Origin: a bacterium
GTDB taxonomy: Bacteria > Patescibacteriota > Minisyncoccia > UBA6257 > 02-FULL-45-10c
NCBI GenBank assembly: GCA_030646915.1
Contig: JAUSKT010000012.1
Span: 68,663-115,765, forward strand
Length of the DNA stretch: 47,103 nt
Direction of reading: 5' to 3'
Below are positions 17,723 through 27,589 of this stretch, one piece after another; position 1 is the first letter of the stretch; every line of letters begins with the position of its first letter. The translations under genes and the position numbers were made by a program. The notes beneath the pieces are model-generated. The model ran no database searches, was not told where the DNA came from, and was given only the letters and a program-made list of their open reading frames with translations.

Positions 17723-20164
17723 ATGAAAAAATATTGGGCTTTAGGAATTTTAATAATAGGAACCCTTTTTCTTTTTGGGAATTTAAATTTAGTCCAAGCT
17801 ATCCCCACTATTACTGGTCTTTCTTATCCCCCCTCGGATGACATCAAGAACTTCTATATTTGCCCAGAACAAACTGGGCATCCCGACGTTAGCAATATTC
17901 ATTCTTGGACTTCCTGTGATATTGGAGGAAATGGTAAATTATTAGTTCCAAATGTGCCAGATACTGCTCGCGGTAACCGATTGCAGTGGGCGGCTGAAGT
18001 TCTTGTAAATGCTGCTAATAAAATGGTTGATTCTTGTCGGGGCGGGTATATTCATATTAACAGTGGCACTAACCTTCAATGGGCTGGTTTGAGCGGAATA
18101 GCGATGAGAGCCTATCCTCAATTTAATTGGTCAGCGGGTAGTATGACTCGGAGTCCCTCCAGGACATCATTAATTCGTTATACGAATTGGTACGCCGGAA
18201 ATGGAGAAATTAATGGAATGAATATGCTGATTGCCCCCTGCCCTAGGCTGGATGCCTCGACGAGTCTTTGTATAAATAATGAAACTGGAATTTGTAATTT
18301 GGATTCAAATACTCCAATTATAGTTACTCCCGGCACAGAATATAAAATCACATGGAAATCTCAATATGCCGAAAGTTGCACAATGACGGGACCAGAAGAT
18401 ACTTTTGGTTCGCCTCAGATTAGTGAATATGACCCGGCAAACAGAAAAATTATTTCTATACAAACTCAGCGCCCTACGGCAGTTAAAAATAATAACAGTA
18501 GCGACATCAGAAGATATAGACTTTCTTGCACCGGGGTTTTAGACGGCAGCGTTAGTGGTGCTCCGAGTACCATAACCAGAGACGCCTTAGTATATATTGG
18601 CGACATTCCAGCAGCGCCGCAAGTCGTTTCTTTTACAGTCAGTCCAAACCCAATTAATAAAGGCCAAAAAGCAGTTTTAAAATGGCAGACTTCAAATGCT
18701 GATAGAGTAACAATTAAAAATTTAACTACTCAGCAAGTTGAGCAAGTAGCTGCCATAGAAGAAAGAGGCAAGGAAGTCATGCCAACGCAGTTCACCACCT
18801 ATACATTAAAAGCAGAAAATACTATATACCCGCTTACCAGCCCATCTAGGTCAGTTACTTTAAAAGTCTTGGCTCCAGGCACTAAGCCAATCCCAATAGT
18901 TCCTGGAGTTCCGGAAATTCCAACAGCTCCGCCAGATGAAGCTTCACCAACAGAAGCTCCATCAGAATCAGCGCCGGACAAAGTTGATGTGAAAGTTAAT
19001 GATTCAGACGGGCCAATAACAGTGGGCGCGCCCGCGAATTTAAATATTTCTTGGAATTTGGACCGATATTGCTTGGCTTATGGTTCTTGGTTTGGATTTA
19101 AAACAAAAGCCGGAAGCCAAATTGTGAATGTTGCAAAAGCCGGCGATTATACTTATAAACTTTATTGCCCAGGATTTAATTCAACTTCAGATGAAGTTTC
19201 GGTAAAAGTCTTGGGCGGGGGAAGTACCGCAGGTGTTTCAGGCACCCCAGGCGCGCCAGCAATTCCATTTCCAGCTGCGGAAGCGAGTATTAGTTTGGAT
19301 GGCAAAAACTTTTTAAGGAGCGTTCGGGTAACGCAAGGAAAACCAGTAAGCCTTTGGCTTTCTGCCGGTTATGATATTAATGGAGATCGCAGAGTTTCCA
19401 GAAGCGAAGATGGGGGATGGAGCAGTTTGATGTCCGGCGGAGGGAGATGCGATTTTAATTATGATTTGAAAGATAATCCAATTTTTGAGGCTTCGGTTTT
19501 TAATCCCCAAAATGCCAAAGAATGCACTGCGCCCTTGGAAGAGAAAGTATTTAATGATCCGCCAGGAGTTTATAGGTTTGCAGTATTACGGTTAGTTCAA
19601 TCTGACGGAAAAGTTTCCAATACTGGATATGTCAATATAGCAATTCAACCGCCTCCTCCCCCAACTGGTCCGCCAATAGTAGATTTTAAAATTAATGGAG
19701 TGGAAGGCCCGCTGAATTTGGGGGCGCCGGCTTCTTATAATTTAACTTGGCAAGTTTCTAATGCCGACACTTGCGATGCTTCAGGTTCTTGGAGTGGATC
19801 AAAAGGAATTGCCGGTTCAGAAAGTTTGGTGAGTTCAATTAAAAGAGATTTTGAATATACTCTTTCTTGCACGGGAAAATTAGGAACCACTGCAAAAACT
19901 ATTTTATTAAAAGTTGCGGAAATCCCGGTTTGTGAATTTACGGCATTGCCTAAAGTTTTAGGCCAGTCCGCATTTATTAATGAATCTGTTTTAAGCTGGA
20001 AATGCCAGTTTGCTAATAGCTGTTCAATTTCTCCGAGCGTCAATACAAGTGTTGATACTTTCGGTTCAGTCCGGGTTTCACCGGCAGTTACTACAAAATA
20101 CACCTTGAACTGCCAAAATCTTGAAGGCAGAGCGAGTTTTGACCAGGAAGTAGAAGTTCGGTAA
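17723..20164 (+). CDS. secreted multi-domain protein with Ig-like repeats
   Basis: Signal peptide; repeated Ig-like blocks (LSCTG, ITWKSQYAESC, LTWQVSNADTCDASGSWSGSK). Confidence 0.75.
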   Translation: MKKYWALGILIIGTLFLFGNLNLVQAIPTITGLSYPPSDDIKNFYICPEQTGHPDVSNIHSWTSCDIGGNGKLLVPNVPDTARGNRLQWAAEVLVNAANKMVDSCRGGYIHINSGTNLQWAGLSGIAMRAYPQFNWSAGSMTRSPSRTSLIRYTNWYAGNGEINGMNMLIAPCPRLDASTSLCINNETGICNLDSNTPIIVTPGTEYKITWKSQYAESCTMTGPEDTFGSPQISEYDPANRKIISIQTQRPTAVKNNNSSDIRRYRLSCTGVLDGSVSGAPSTITRDALVYIGDIPAAPQVVSFTVSPNPINKGQKAVLKWQTSNADRVTIKNLTTQQVEQVAAIEERGKEVMPTQFTTYTLKAENTIYPLTSPSRSVTLKVLAPGTKPIPIVPGVPEIPTAPPDEASPTEAPSESAPDKVDVKVNDSDGPITVGAPANLNISWNLDRYCLAYGSWFGFKTKAGSQIVNVAKAGDYTYKLYCPGFNSTSDEVSVKVLGGGSTAGVSGTPGAPAIPFPAAEASISLDGKNFLRSVRVTQGKPVSLWLSAGYDINGDRRVSRSEDGGWSSLMSGGGRCDFNYDLKDNPIFEASVFNPQNAKECTAPLEEKVFNDPPGVYRFAVLRLVQSDGKVSNTGYVNIAIQPPPPPTGPPIVDFKINGVEGPLNLGAPASYNLTWQVSNADTCDASGSWSGSKGIAGSESLVSSIKRDFEYTLSCTGKLGTTAKTILLKVAEIPVCEFTALPKVLGQSAFINESVLSWKCQFANSCSISPSVNTSVDTFGSVRVSPAVTTKYTLNCQNLEGRASFDQEVEVR

Positions 20165-20359
20165 CTGGGTCTTGACTTTTTAAATTTTTTGATATATACT
20201 TAATTTTAATGATTGATTGTCCGCCTCGAGCGGATATTTTATTAAGAAGAAGATAATTAAAGGTATCTCGCCTCTGCATAAAGCTTCGGCGAGATGCTCA
20301 ATTTTGTAGATAAATTTTTGTCGCTACAAATTGAGCTAAAAAATTTATACAAAATTGGC

Positions 20360-21676
20360 ATGTTTAATTTAAAAGAATTAAAAAAAGCAGTAGAGCAGAT
20401 TTCCCAGGAAAAGGGCGTTGATCCGCAGAAAGTTTTTGAGGCGCTGGAAATGTCTTTGGCAGCGGCTTATAAAAAAGAATATTGCGGAAAAGGCGAAGTA
20501 GTCCGGGCTAAATTTGACCAAAAGACCGGCGCTTTGAAATTTTGGAAAGTAAAAACTGTAGTGGATGAAACCAAGGTTCGGATAGTTGAAGAAGAGCCAG
20601 TTCCGGAAGGCGGAGTGCCAGAAAATGACTCCCGCCAATTTAGAGAGAGAGAAGAAGTTTTCCAAGAAGGTGAGGGCGTTTTACCTCGTTACAATCCCGA
20701 CCGGCATATTTTTTTGGAAGAAGCTAAAAAGGAAAAATCCGATGCAGTTTTAGAGGAAGAATTGGTTTATCCATTGGAAACTCATGATGATTTCGGCCGG
20801 ATTGCCGCCCAGACTGCCAAACAAGTTATCTTACAGAGATTGCGCGAAGCAGAAAGAAATTCTATTTTAGAAGAATATAAAAATAAAGAAGGTGAAATTG
20901 TCAGCGGATTAATCCAGCGTTATGACCGCGGGAATGTTTTTGTCGACTTGGGCAGGGCAACGGGCATTATGTTTCATAATGAATCCATTCCTGGGGAGAG
21001 GTATACCGTCGGTGATCGTATGCGCTTTTATATTTTAGCGGTTCAAGAGGAATCCCGAATTCCAGGAGTTATCCTTTCCCGTTCTCATCCGAAATTTATC
21101 AGCAAACTTTTTGAATTAGAAGTTCCAGAAATTAATGATGGGATTGTAGAGATCAAATCCATTGCTCGGGAACCGGGCAGCCGGACTAAAATTGCAGTTT
21201 ATTCCAATACTGAAGGAATTGATCCTGTGGGATCTTGTGTCGGCCAGCGTGGAACTAGAGTAATGGCAGTTTCTAATGAATTGGGCCAGGAAAAAATTGA
21301 TATTATTGAGTGGGCAGAAGCTCCGGAAAAATTTATTGCTAATTCTCTTTCTCCCGCCAAGGTGACTAACGTGGAAATTTCGCCAAGGAGAGAAGCAAAA
21401 GCTTTTGTTCCGGAAGACCAATTGAGTTTGGCAATCGGAAAAGGAGGGCAGAATGTCAGATTGGCAGCGAAACTTACCAGCTGGAAAATAGATGTCCGTT
21501 CGCAATCCAATCCAGATGAAGCGATAGTTGGCGGAACAGCTGATTCTGTGGAATCTAAATCTTCAGATGAAGCTGCTGTTGAAAAAACAGAACCTGTTTT
21601 GGAAAATAAAAATTCTCCTGCTCCTGAAAATAGCGAAGCTCCAAAAAAACGAGGCCGAAAGAAAAAAACTGAATAA
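20360..21676 (+). CDS. nusA: transcription termination/antitermination factor NusA
   Basis: [42 protein letters not shown]1 and KH ([17 protein letters not shown]). Start placed at 20360 rather than 20294. Confidence 0.93.
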   Translation: MFNLKELKKAVEQISQEKGVDPQKVFEALEMSLAAAYKKEYCGKGEVVRAKFDQKTGALKFWKVKTVVDETKVRIVEEEPVPEGGVPENDSRQFREREEVFQEGEGVLPRYNPDRHIFLEEAKKEKSDAVLEEELVYPLETHDDFGRIAAQTAKQVILQRLREAERNSILEEYKNKEGEIVSGLIQRYDRGNVFVDLGRATGIMFHNESIPGERYTVGDRMRFYILAVQEESRIPGVILSRSHPKFISKLFELEVPEINDGIVEIKSIAREPGSRTKIAVYSNTEGIDPVGSCVGQRGTRVMAVSNELGQEKIDIIEWAEAPEKFIANSLSPAKVTNVEISPRREAKAFVPEDQLSLAIGKGGQNVRLAAKLTSWKIDVRSQSNPDEAIVGGTADSVESKSSDEAAVEKTEPVLENKNSPAPENSEAPKKRGRKKKTE

Positions 21677-21681
21677 AATTT

Positions 21682-23658
21682 ATGTTAACTTTATTAATTT
21701 TTATACCAGTTGTTTTAGCTGTTACTTACAGTGTTTATCTAATGCTTTGGCTTCAAAAACAGCCCAATGGAAATGCAAAAATGGTTGAAATTGCCGCTGC
21801 TATTCAGGATGGGTCGGCTGCTTTTTTGAATCGCCAATATAAAAGTGTGGCTGTTGTGGCCGCTATTTTACTTATTGCTATTTATTATTTATTAGGAGGA
21901 ATGTCCGCTCTCGGATTTTTAATCGGGTCTTCTGCGTCTGCTTTGGCTGGTTATATCGGAATGAATGTCGCAGTGCGGTCTAATTCTAAAACTGCAGAAG
22001 CCGCAAATCAAGGCTTGAATTCCGCGCTATCTCTCGCTTTCAGGGCTGGTTCAGTTACAGGATTTTTAGTTGTTGCCCTAGGTCTTTTATCAATTGCCGG
22101 ATTTTATCTTGCGACTAATGATGTTAAAGCTTTAATCAGTTTAGGTTTTGGCGCAAGTTTAATTTCAATTTTTGCCAGATTAGGAGGGGGTATTTACACT
22201 AAAGCCGCGGATGTGGGAACTGATTTAGTTGGAAAAGTTGAGGCTGGAATTCCAGAAGATGATTTGAGAAATCCAGGCGTGGTTGCGGATCTTGTGGGTG
22301 ATAATGTCGGAGATTGCGCTGGAATGGCCGCGGATCTTTTTGAAACTTACGCGGTTACTCTTATCGCAGCAATGCTTCTTGGTTCATTAATTGATAAAAG
22401 CGCAACCAGCCCATTGGTAGTTTTTCCTTTGGTTCTTGGCGGCCTTGCGATTGTGGCATCGCTTATAGGAAGTTTTTTTGTAAAAGTTAATCAGGGCGGT
22501 TCTATAATGGGAGCTTTATATAAAGGCTTGATTGCATCCTTGGTTGTATCAGCAGTTTTATTTTATCCAGCGGCAAGATTTTATTTTGGCGAGGGATATT
22601 GGAATTTTTATCTTGCGACTTTAGTCGGGCTTTTAGTTACTGCATTAATGGTGGTAGTGACGGATTATTATACGGCAAAAAATTATCGGCCGGTTAAATC
22701 CATAGCTGAAGCCTCTAATTCCGGACATGGCACCAATATTATTATTGGGCTTTCTGTTGGTATGGAATCTACTTTTATTCCAATTTTAATTATCGTCGCA
22801 GCAACTTTAGTCAGTTATTTTCTTGCCGGACTTTATGGAATTTCTTTGGCGGCAACTTCAATGCTTTCAGTTGCCGGAATTATCGTGGCAATTGATTCTT
22901 TTGGGCCGGTTACGGATAATGCCGGAGGCATAGCGGAAATGAGCGGCGCTCCTGCTAATGTCCGTAACATTACCGATGCGCTTGATGCGGTTGGCAATAC
23001 TACTAAAGCCGTTACTAAGGGCTATGCGATTGCTTCTGCTGGACTTGCCGCGCTTGTGCTTTTTACGGGCTATGTCGAAGAATTTGCGGCAAAATCCCAA
23101 AACTTAGCTTTTGACTTAAAAGATCCGTATGTTGCTGCTGGGCTTTTGTTGGGTGCTGCAATTCCATATCTTTTCGCTTCAATTGCAATGAAATCAGTTG
23201 GTAATGCTGCTGGAGCGGTAGTGGAAGAAATTAGGAGGCAATTCCGGGAAATTCCTGGAATTATGGAATTTAAAGCTAAGCCGGATTATGCCCGTTGTGT
23301 TGATATTGTTACTAAGGCTGCATTAAAAGAAATGATAGTACCGGCAATAATTCCAATTTTGTCTGTAGTTTTAGTAGGAGTATTTCTCGGACCAAAAGCG
23401 CTGGGTGGATTTTTAATGGGAACTATTGTTGCTGGAATTTTCTTGGGGATTTCCATGACGACTGGCGGAGCTGCTTGGGATAATGCGAAAAAATATATTG
23501 AGAGCGGAAATTTTGGCGGAAAAGGTTCTGAAGCCCATAAAGCCGCCGTCACTGGCGATACTGTCGGCGATCCATACAAAGACACTGCCGGTCCGGCAAT
23601 CAATCCCTTGATTAAAGTTATAAATATTGTTGCCCTTCTTTTAGTTCCATTTTTATAA
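21682..23658 (+). CDS. hppA: membrane-bound H+-translocating pyrophosphatase, probably K+-independent
   Basis: [67 protein letters not shown]. Confidence 0.96.
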   Translation: MLTLLIFIPVVLAVTYSVYLMLWLQKQPNGNAKMVEIAAAIQDGSAAFLNRQYKSVAVVAAILLIAIYYLLGGMSALGFLIGSSASALAGYIGMNVAVRSNSKTAEAANQGLNSALSLAFRAGSVTGFLVVALGLLSIAGFYLATNDVKALISLGFGASLISIFARLGGGIYTKAADVGTDLVGKVEAGIPEDDLRNPGVVADLVGDNVGDCAGMAADLFETYAVTLIAAMLLGSLIDKSATSPLVVFPLVLGGLAIVASLIGSFFVKVNQGGSIMGALYKGLIASLVVSAVLFYPAARFYFGEGYWNFYLATLVGLLVTALMVVVTDYYTAKNYRPVKSIAEASNSGHGTNIIIGLSVGMESTFIPILIIVAATLVSYFLAGLYGISLAATSMLSVAGIIVAIDSFGPVTDNAGGIAEMSGAPANVRNITDALDAVGNTTKAVTKGYAIASAGLAALVLFTGYVEEFAAKSQNLAFDLKDPYVAAGLLLGAAIPYLFASIAMKSVGNAAGAVVEEIRRQFREIPGIMEFKAKPDYARCVDIVTKAALKEMIVPAIIPILSVVLVGVFLGPKALGGFLMGTIVAGIFLGISMTTGGAAWDNAKKYIESGNFGGKGSEAHKAAVTGDTVGDPYKDTAGPAINPLIKVINIVALLLVPFL

Positions 23659-23664
23659 AATGAA

Positions 23665-24049
23665 ATCCCGTTAGAGATAACCATTTATCCCGTTAGAAAA
23701 TTAACAAATATGAAATTTTTAAATCAAAACTTATCAAGGATTATAGAAAGTCTTATGTCCCTAAGGCACCGGGTTTAATTTTCTAACGGGATGAATTATG
23801 TCTACGTTATACGGAGTAAAAAGAGCGGATATTTGTATACTGGGTATACGGCCGATCTACGGAAACGTTTTAACCAGCATAACGAGAATAAACATGGTTT
23901 TACTAAAAAACGGGGACCATGGGAACTTATCTACTATGAAGCATGTCATAATCAACAAGATGCAACGTCGAGAGAAAAATATTTAAAATCGGGAATGGGC
24001 AAGCGTTACCTAAAAAACAGGTTAAAACGTTTCCTATCTCTAACGGGAT
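23665..24049. mobile_element. repeat-bounded unit carrying a GIY-YIG ORF (CCCGTTAGAGATA … TATCTCTAACGGG outer inverted repeats)
   Basis: Outer IR atcccgttagagata/tatctctaacgggat enclosing an inner CCCGTTAGA element and the ORF; ORF stop lies in the right repeat. Confidence 0.6.
23687..23792. repeat. CCCGTTAGA-family palindromic element (GIY-YIG copy, ~106 bp)
   Basis: atcccgttagaaaattaaca … ttaattttctaacgggat. Confidence 0.85.
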
Positions 24050-24051
24050 GA
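23791..24051 (+). CDS. single-domain GIY-YIG nuclease-like protein
   Basis: MNYVYVIRSKKSGYLYTGYTADLRKRFNQHN. Confidence 0.88.
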   Translation: MNYVYVIRSKKSGYLYTGYTADLRKRFNQHNENKHGFTKKRGPWELIYYEACHNQQDATSREKYLKSGMGKRYLKNRLKRFLSLTG

Positions 24052-25298
24052 AACACACACTTAAAAAATTACCAGATTCAATTGTAGAGCTGGAGGTAGT
24101 TTTGGATCATGACGAGTTTTTGAATTATTGGCAGCCGGTTTATGACGCGGCGCTTTCGGGTGTTCATTTGAAAGGTTTTCGTCCTGGAACTGCGCCAAAA
24201 GATATGGCGGAAAAAGCCGTGGATAAAGAAAAAGTTTTTAGCGAGGCAGCTAACAAAGCAATCCGTGATTCTTTGCAGGAAATCAATGAAGAAAATGATT
24301 GGCAATTAATTGACCAGCCGAAAGTGGAAGTTTTGGAAAGCGAAAAAGGATTAAAATTTAAAGCAACCCTCACAATTTTCCCGGAGGTGAAAATTGGAAA
24401 TTATGGAAAAATTGTTAAACGCGTAATTTCTGATAAAAAAGAAGCCGTTATCACCAGCGAGGAATTGGAAAAATCCATTAATTGGGTTTTGGGTTCCCGG
24501 GCGAAAATTGTGAAAGCTAATCACGAAGCTAAAAAGGGCGATTTGGTGGAAGTGGAATTTTCCGGTTCTGTAGATGGAAAGCCCTTGGATGGCGCTAGCG
24601 GAAAATCTGACCAGTTTATTTTAGGAGAAGGAAAATTTATTGCCGGTTTTGAAGAAAATATTATCGGCCATAAATCCGGAGAAAATCTGGAATTTTCCGT
24701 TAATTTTCCGAAAGATTACTGGAAAGAGGATTTGCGGGATAAAAAAGTGGATTTTAAAGTTAAGGTGGAAGAAGTTTTTGACCGGCAATTGCCGGAATTA
24801 AATGATGAATTTGCCAAAGGATTAGGCAAATTTGAAACTGCAGAAGATCTTAAAAAGAGCATTAAAGACGGGATAATGAAGGAAAAATTGGAAAAAGAGA
24901 AAGAAAAAAACCGCTTGAAAATAATGGAAGAGATCATTAAGGATTCCAAAATTGAATTGCCTAAGGTCATGGTGGAACGGACTTTGGATAATTTGGTGGC
25001 GGAATACAAAGCAATGGTTTCTCCGGCCTTAAAAAAACTTGAAACCGACGAAGAAGTTAAAAAAAGATTGGAAGATAAAGCTCGGAGTAGCGTCGCCAGT
25101 AATTTGGTTTTATATCAGATAGCCAAAGACCAGAAATTAGAGCCGTCCCAAGAAGAAGTGGAAAAAGAAACCAATGCATTTTTGTCTAATTCTCATTTTT
25201 CCCGTGATCCGCAAATTGACCCGCAAAAAGTTTATGATTATAGTTATGGTATAGTTCAGAATCGGAAAGTTTTTGAGTATCTTGAGTCGTTAAAATAG
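24048..25298 (+). CDS. tig: trigger factor
   Basis: N-terminal ribosome-binding domain with KGFRPGTAPKDM, FKBP-like domain (GDLVEVEFSGSVDGKPLDGASGKSDQFILGEGKFIAGFEENIIG). Confidence 0.93.
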   Translation: MKHTLKKLPDSIVELEVVLDHDEFLNYWQPVYDAALSGVHLKGFRPGTAPKDMAEKAVDKEKVFSEAANKAIRDSLQEINEENDWQLIDQPKVEVLESEKGLKFKATLTIFPEVKIGNYGKIVKRVISDKKEAVITSEELEKSINWVLGSRAKIVKANHEAKKGDLVEVEFSGSVDGKPLDGASGKSDQFILGEGKFIAGFEENIIGHKSGENLEFSVNFPKDYWKEDLRDKKVDFKVKVEEVFDRQLPELNDEFAKGLGKFETAEDLKKSIKDGIMKEKLEKEKEKNRLKIMEEIIKDSKIELPKVMVERTLDNLVAEYKAMVSPALKKLETDEEVKKRLEDKARSSVASNLVLYQIAKDQKLEPSQEEVEKETNAFLSNSHFSRDPQIDPQKVYDYSYGIVQNRKVFEYLESLK

Positions 25299-25366
25299 TT
25301 AAAAGTTCATAATGTCTGTAAAGTACTTTAAGGACTTTATGACTTTAGACTTTACAAACTAAACTT

Positions 25367-25972
25367 ATGGAACACAGCGATTATTTAATCCCAACAGTAA
25401 TAGAAAAAACCCAGATGGGCGAGCGCGCCTATGACATTTATTCGCGACTTTTGAAAGAGCGGATTATTTTTCTTGGCGGGCCAATTAATGACGGGGCGGC
25501 AAATACAGTAATTGCCCAGCTTTTATTTTTAGAGCATGAGGACGCAAAAAAAGATATCAAGCTTTATATTAATTCTCCGGGCGGATCAGTTACTGCCGGA
25601 CTCGCGATTTATGACACTATGCAATATATTAAGCCGGATGTTTCTACGATTTGTATTGGAATTGCCGCTTCTATGGGCGCAGTTTTGCTTGCCGGCGGGA
25701 AAAAGGGAAAACGGATCGCGCTTCCGAATTCAGAAATTCTTTTGCATCAAGTTATGGGAGGCGCAGAAGGCCAGGCGTCAGAAATTGAAATTACTGCCAA
25801 GCACATTGTGCGGATGAAAGAACAGCTTAGCCAGATTCTTGCCAAGCATACTGGGCAATCGCTTTCAAAAATTGAAAAAGACACTGACCGGGATTTTTGG
25901 CTTACTCCTCAGGAAGCCAAAGAATATGGACTAATAGACGAAGTTTTGAAGGGAAGGAATAATGCGAAATAA
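25367..25972 (+). CDS. clpP: ATP-dependent Clp protease proteolytic subunit
   Basis: [52 protein letters not shown]. Confidence 0.97.
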   Translation: MEHSDYLIPTVIEKTQMGERAYDIYSRLLKERIIFLGGPINDGAANTVIAQLLFLEHEDAKKDIKLYINSPGGSVTAGLAIYDTMQYIKPDVSTICIGIAASMGAVLLAGGKKGKRIALPNSEILLHQVMGGAEGQASEIEITAKHIVRMKEQLSQILAKHTGQSLSKIEKDTDRDFWLTPQEAKEYGLIDEVLKGRNNAK

Positions 25973-25973
25973 T

Positions 25974-26003
25974 AAAAGCTCCTGTTTAAGACAGGAGCTT
26001 TTT
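25974..26003 (+). terminator. Rho-independent terminator
   Basis: aaaagctcctgtttaagacaggagctttttg. Confidence 0.85.
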
Positions 26004-26024
26004 GATTTATAATAAAAGCATTGT

Positions 26025-27203
26025 ATGAATAATGATTTATTAACCCGCGGAGTGGTGGAAGTCATAGAAAAAGAGCATTTAGAGAAGCTATTAGATGGCA
26101 ACCCTTCGGCTGGGCTCAGGGCAAGAAAATTGCGGGTTAAATTTGGCATTGATCCGACTGCGCCGGATTTGCATTTAGGACATACGGTGCCGCTTCGAAA
26201 ATTGCGGCAGTTTCAGAATGCGGGACATAGGGCTATTTTAATAATCGGTGATTTTACGGCAAAAATTGGCGATCCGTCCGGACGCGATAAAACCCGCCCC
26301 CAACTTTCAGATGTAGAAATTAAAAAGAATTTAAAAACTTATTTAACTCAAGCCAAAAAAGTTTTAGACCTTAAAAAAACGGAAATTCATAACAATAGCG
26401 AATGGTTTAAAAAAGATAAATTGATTTTGGAGTTGATGTCGCAGATGTCCATCGAACGGGTGATAGAGCGGGAAGATTTTCAAAAAAGAATTAAAGCCGG
26501 CCAGGAAGTGACTATGCTTGAAACTTTATATCCGATTTTGCAGGGCTATGATTCCGTTGCGGTAAAAGCGGATTTAGAAATTGGCGGCAGCGATCAGAAA
26601 TTTAATTTGCTGATGGGAAGGCGGTTTCAAAGGAAATATGGCCAGTCGGAGCAAGATGTTTTAATGCTCCCGCTTTTGGAGGGTACAGATGGAGTTCAAA
26701 AAATGAGTAAAAGTTTGGGAAATTATATTGGGCTTACAGAAAAGCCGGAAATTATGTTCGGGAAAATTATGTCCGTGCCGGATGAATTGGTTATGAAATA
26801 CGCGGAACTTTTGACGGATTTGCCTTTGGATAAGATGTCCGGAAAATTAAAATCTGATCCGCGCGGGGCAAAACTAGAGCTCGCTAAAACTTTAGTAGAA
26901 ATGTATCATGGCGCTCCTGCCGGAAAAAAAGCTGAAGAGGAATTTGTGCGAGTAGTATCAAAAAAACAAACACCAACAAAAGTTATAAGTTATAAGTTGT
27001 CAGTTATAAGTTTACCCCTGGTTGATTTATTAGTTGAAACAAAAATGGCTTCCAGCAAAGGCGAAGCGCGGCGTTTAGTTGAGCAAGGCGGAGTAAAAAT
27101 TGGCGGAGAAAAACAAGGCGATCCAAATAAAATAATTGATTTAAGTTCAAAAAAATTGCTTCAGGTTGGAAAAAATAGATACTTGCAAGTTTTTCATAAA
27201 TAG
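26025..27203 (+). CDS. tyrS: tyrosine--tRNA ligase
   Basis: RVKFGIDPTAPDLHLGHTVPLRKL; KMSKS; C-terminal S4 domain. Confidence 0.95.
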   Translation: MNNDLLTRGVVEVIEKEHLEKLLDGNPSAGLRARKLRVKFGIDPTAPDLHLGHTVPLRKLRQFQNAGHRAILIIGDFTAKIGDPSGRDKTRPQLSDVEIKKNLKTYLTQAKKVLDLKKTEIHNNSEWFKKDKLILELMSQMSIERVIEREDFQKRIKAGQEVTMLETLYPILQGYDSVAVKADLEIGGSDQKFNLLMGRRFQRKYGQSEQDVLMLPLLEGTDGVQKMSKSLGNYIGLTEKPEIMFGKIMSVPDELVMKYAELLTDLPLDKMSGKLKSDPRGAKLELAKTLVEMYHGAPAGKKAEEEFVRVVSKKQTPTKVISYKLSVISLPLVDLLVETKMASSKGEARRLVEQGGVKIGGEKQGDPNKIIDLSSKKLLQVGKNRYLQVFHK

Positions 27204-27242
27204 TTTAAAATCTTTTTAGTTCATCAAACTCAATAAATTCAA

Positions 27243-27533
27243 ATGGCGCAGCGCCGGAAGCTTTCCCATTATCAGAAAGTCCGCGAATTAGTCAATGTTT
27301 TAGGAAGCCGAAAAGCCGTAGTAAAATTTATGGGCGCTGCTTCTAAGTCCAGCCTTAAGCGTTGGACGCGAAGAGATTGTGAACCGCTTCGCGCTCACAT
27401 ACTTTTAGTTAATCAGACTCATAATATGGTTCGAAAAATGAAGGTTATTGAGAGAAATTTAAGGCGCGACGCAGAAGTGAAGGTGCGGATGGAAATGCTG
27501 GCACAAAGCGCAAAAAGAAACCGGCGAAAGTAG
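27243..27533 (+). CDS. small basic hypothetical protein
   Basis: Intact ORF followed by terminator; no family recognised. Confidence 0.65.
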   Translation: MAQRRKLSHYQKVRELVNVLGSRKAVVKFMGAASKSSLKRWTRRDCEPLRAHILLVNQTHNMVRKMKVIERNLRRDAEVKVRMEMLAQSAKRNRRK

Positions 27534-27547
27534 CCGGTTTTTTATTT
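27518..27547 (+). terminator. Rho-independent terminator
   Basis: aaaccggcgaaagtagccggttttttattt. Confidence 0.8.
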
Positions 27548-27589
27548 GAGATTTATAGTCAGTTTGTTATAATTTGTATCATTCATAAT

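Noticed and set aside
20294-20360. Extended N-terminus of NusA from 20294
   Set aside because: The extra 22 residues lie in an imperfect hairpin region and are not NusA-like; the start at 20360 gives the canonical N-terminus.
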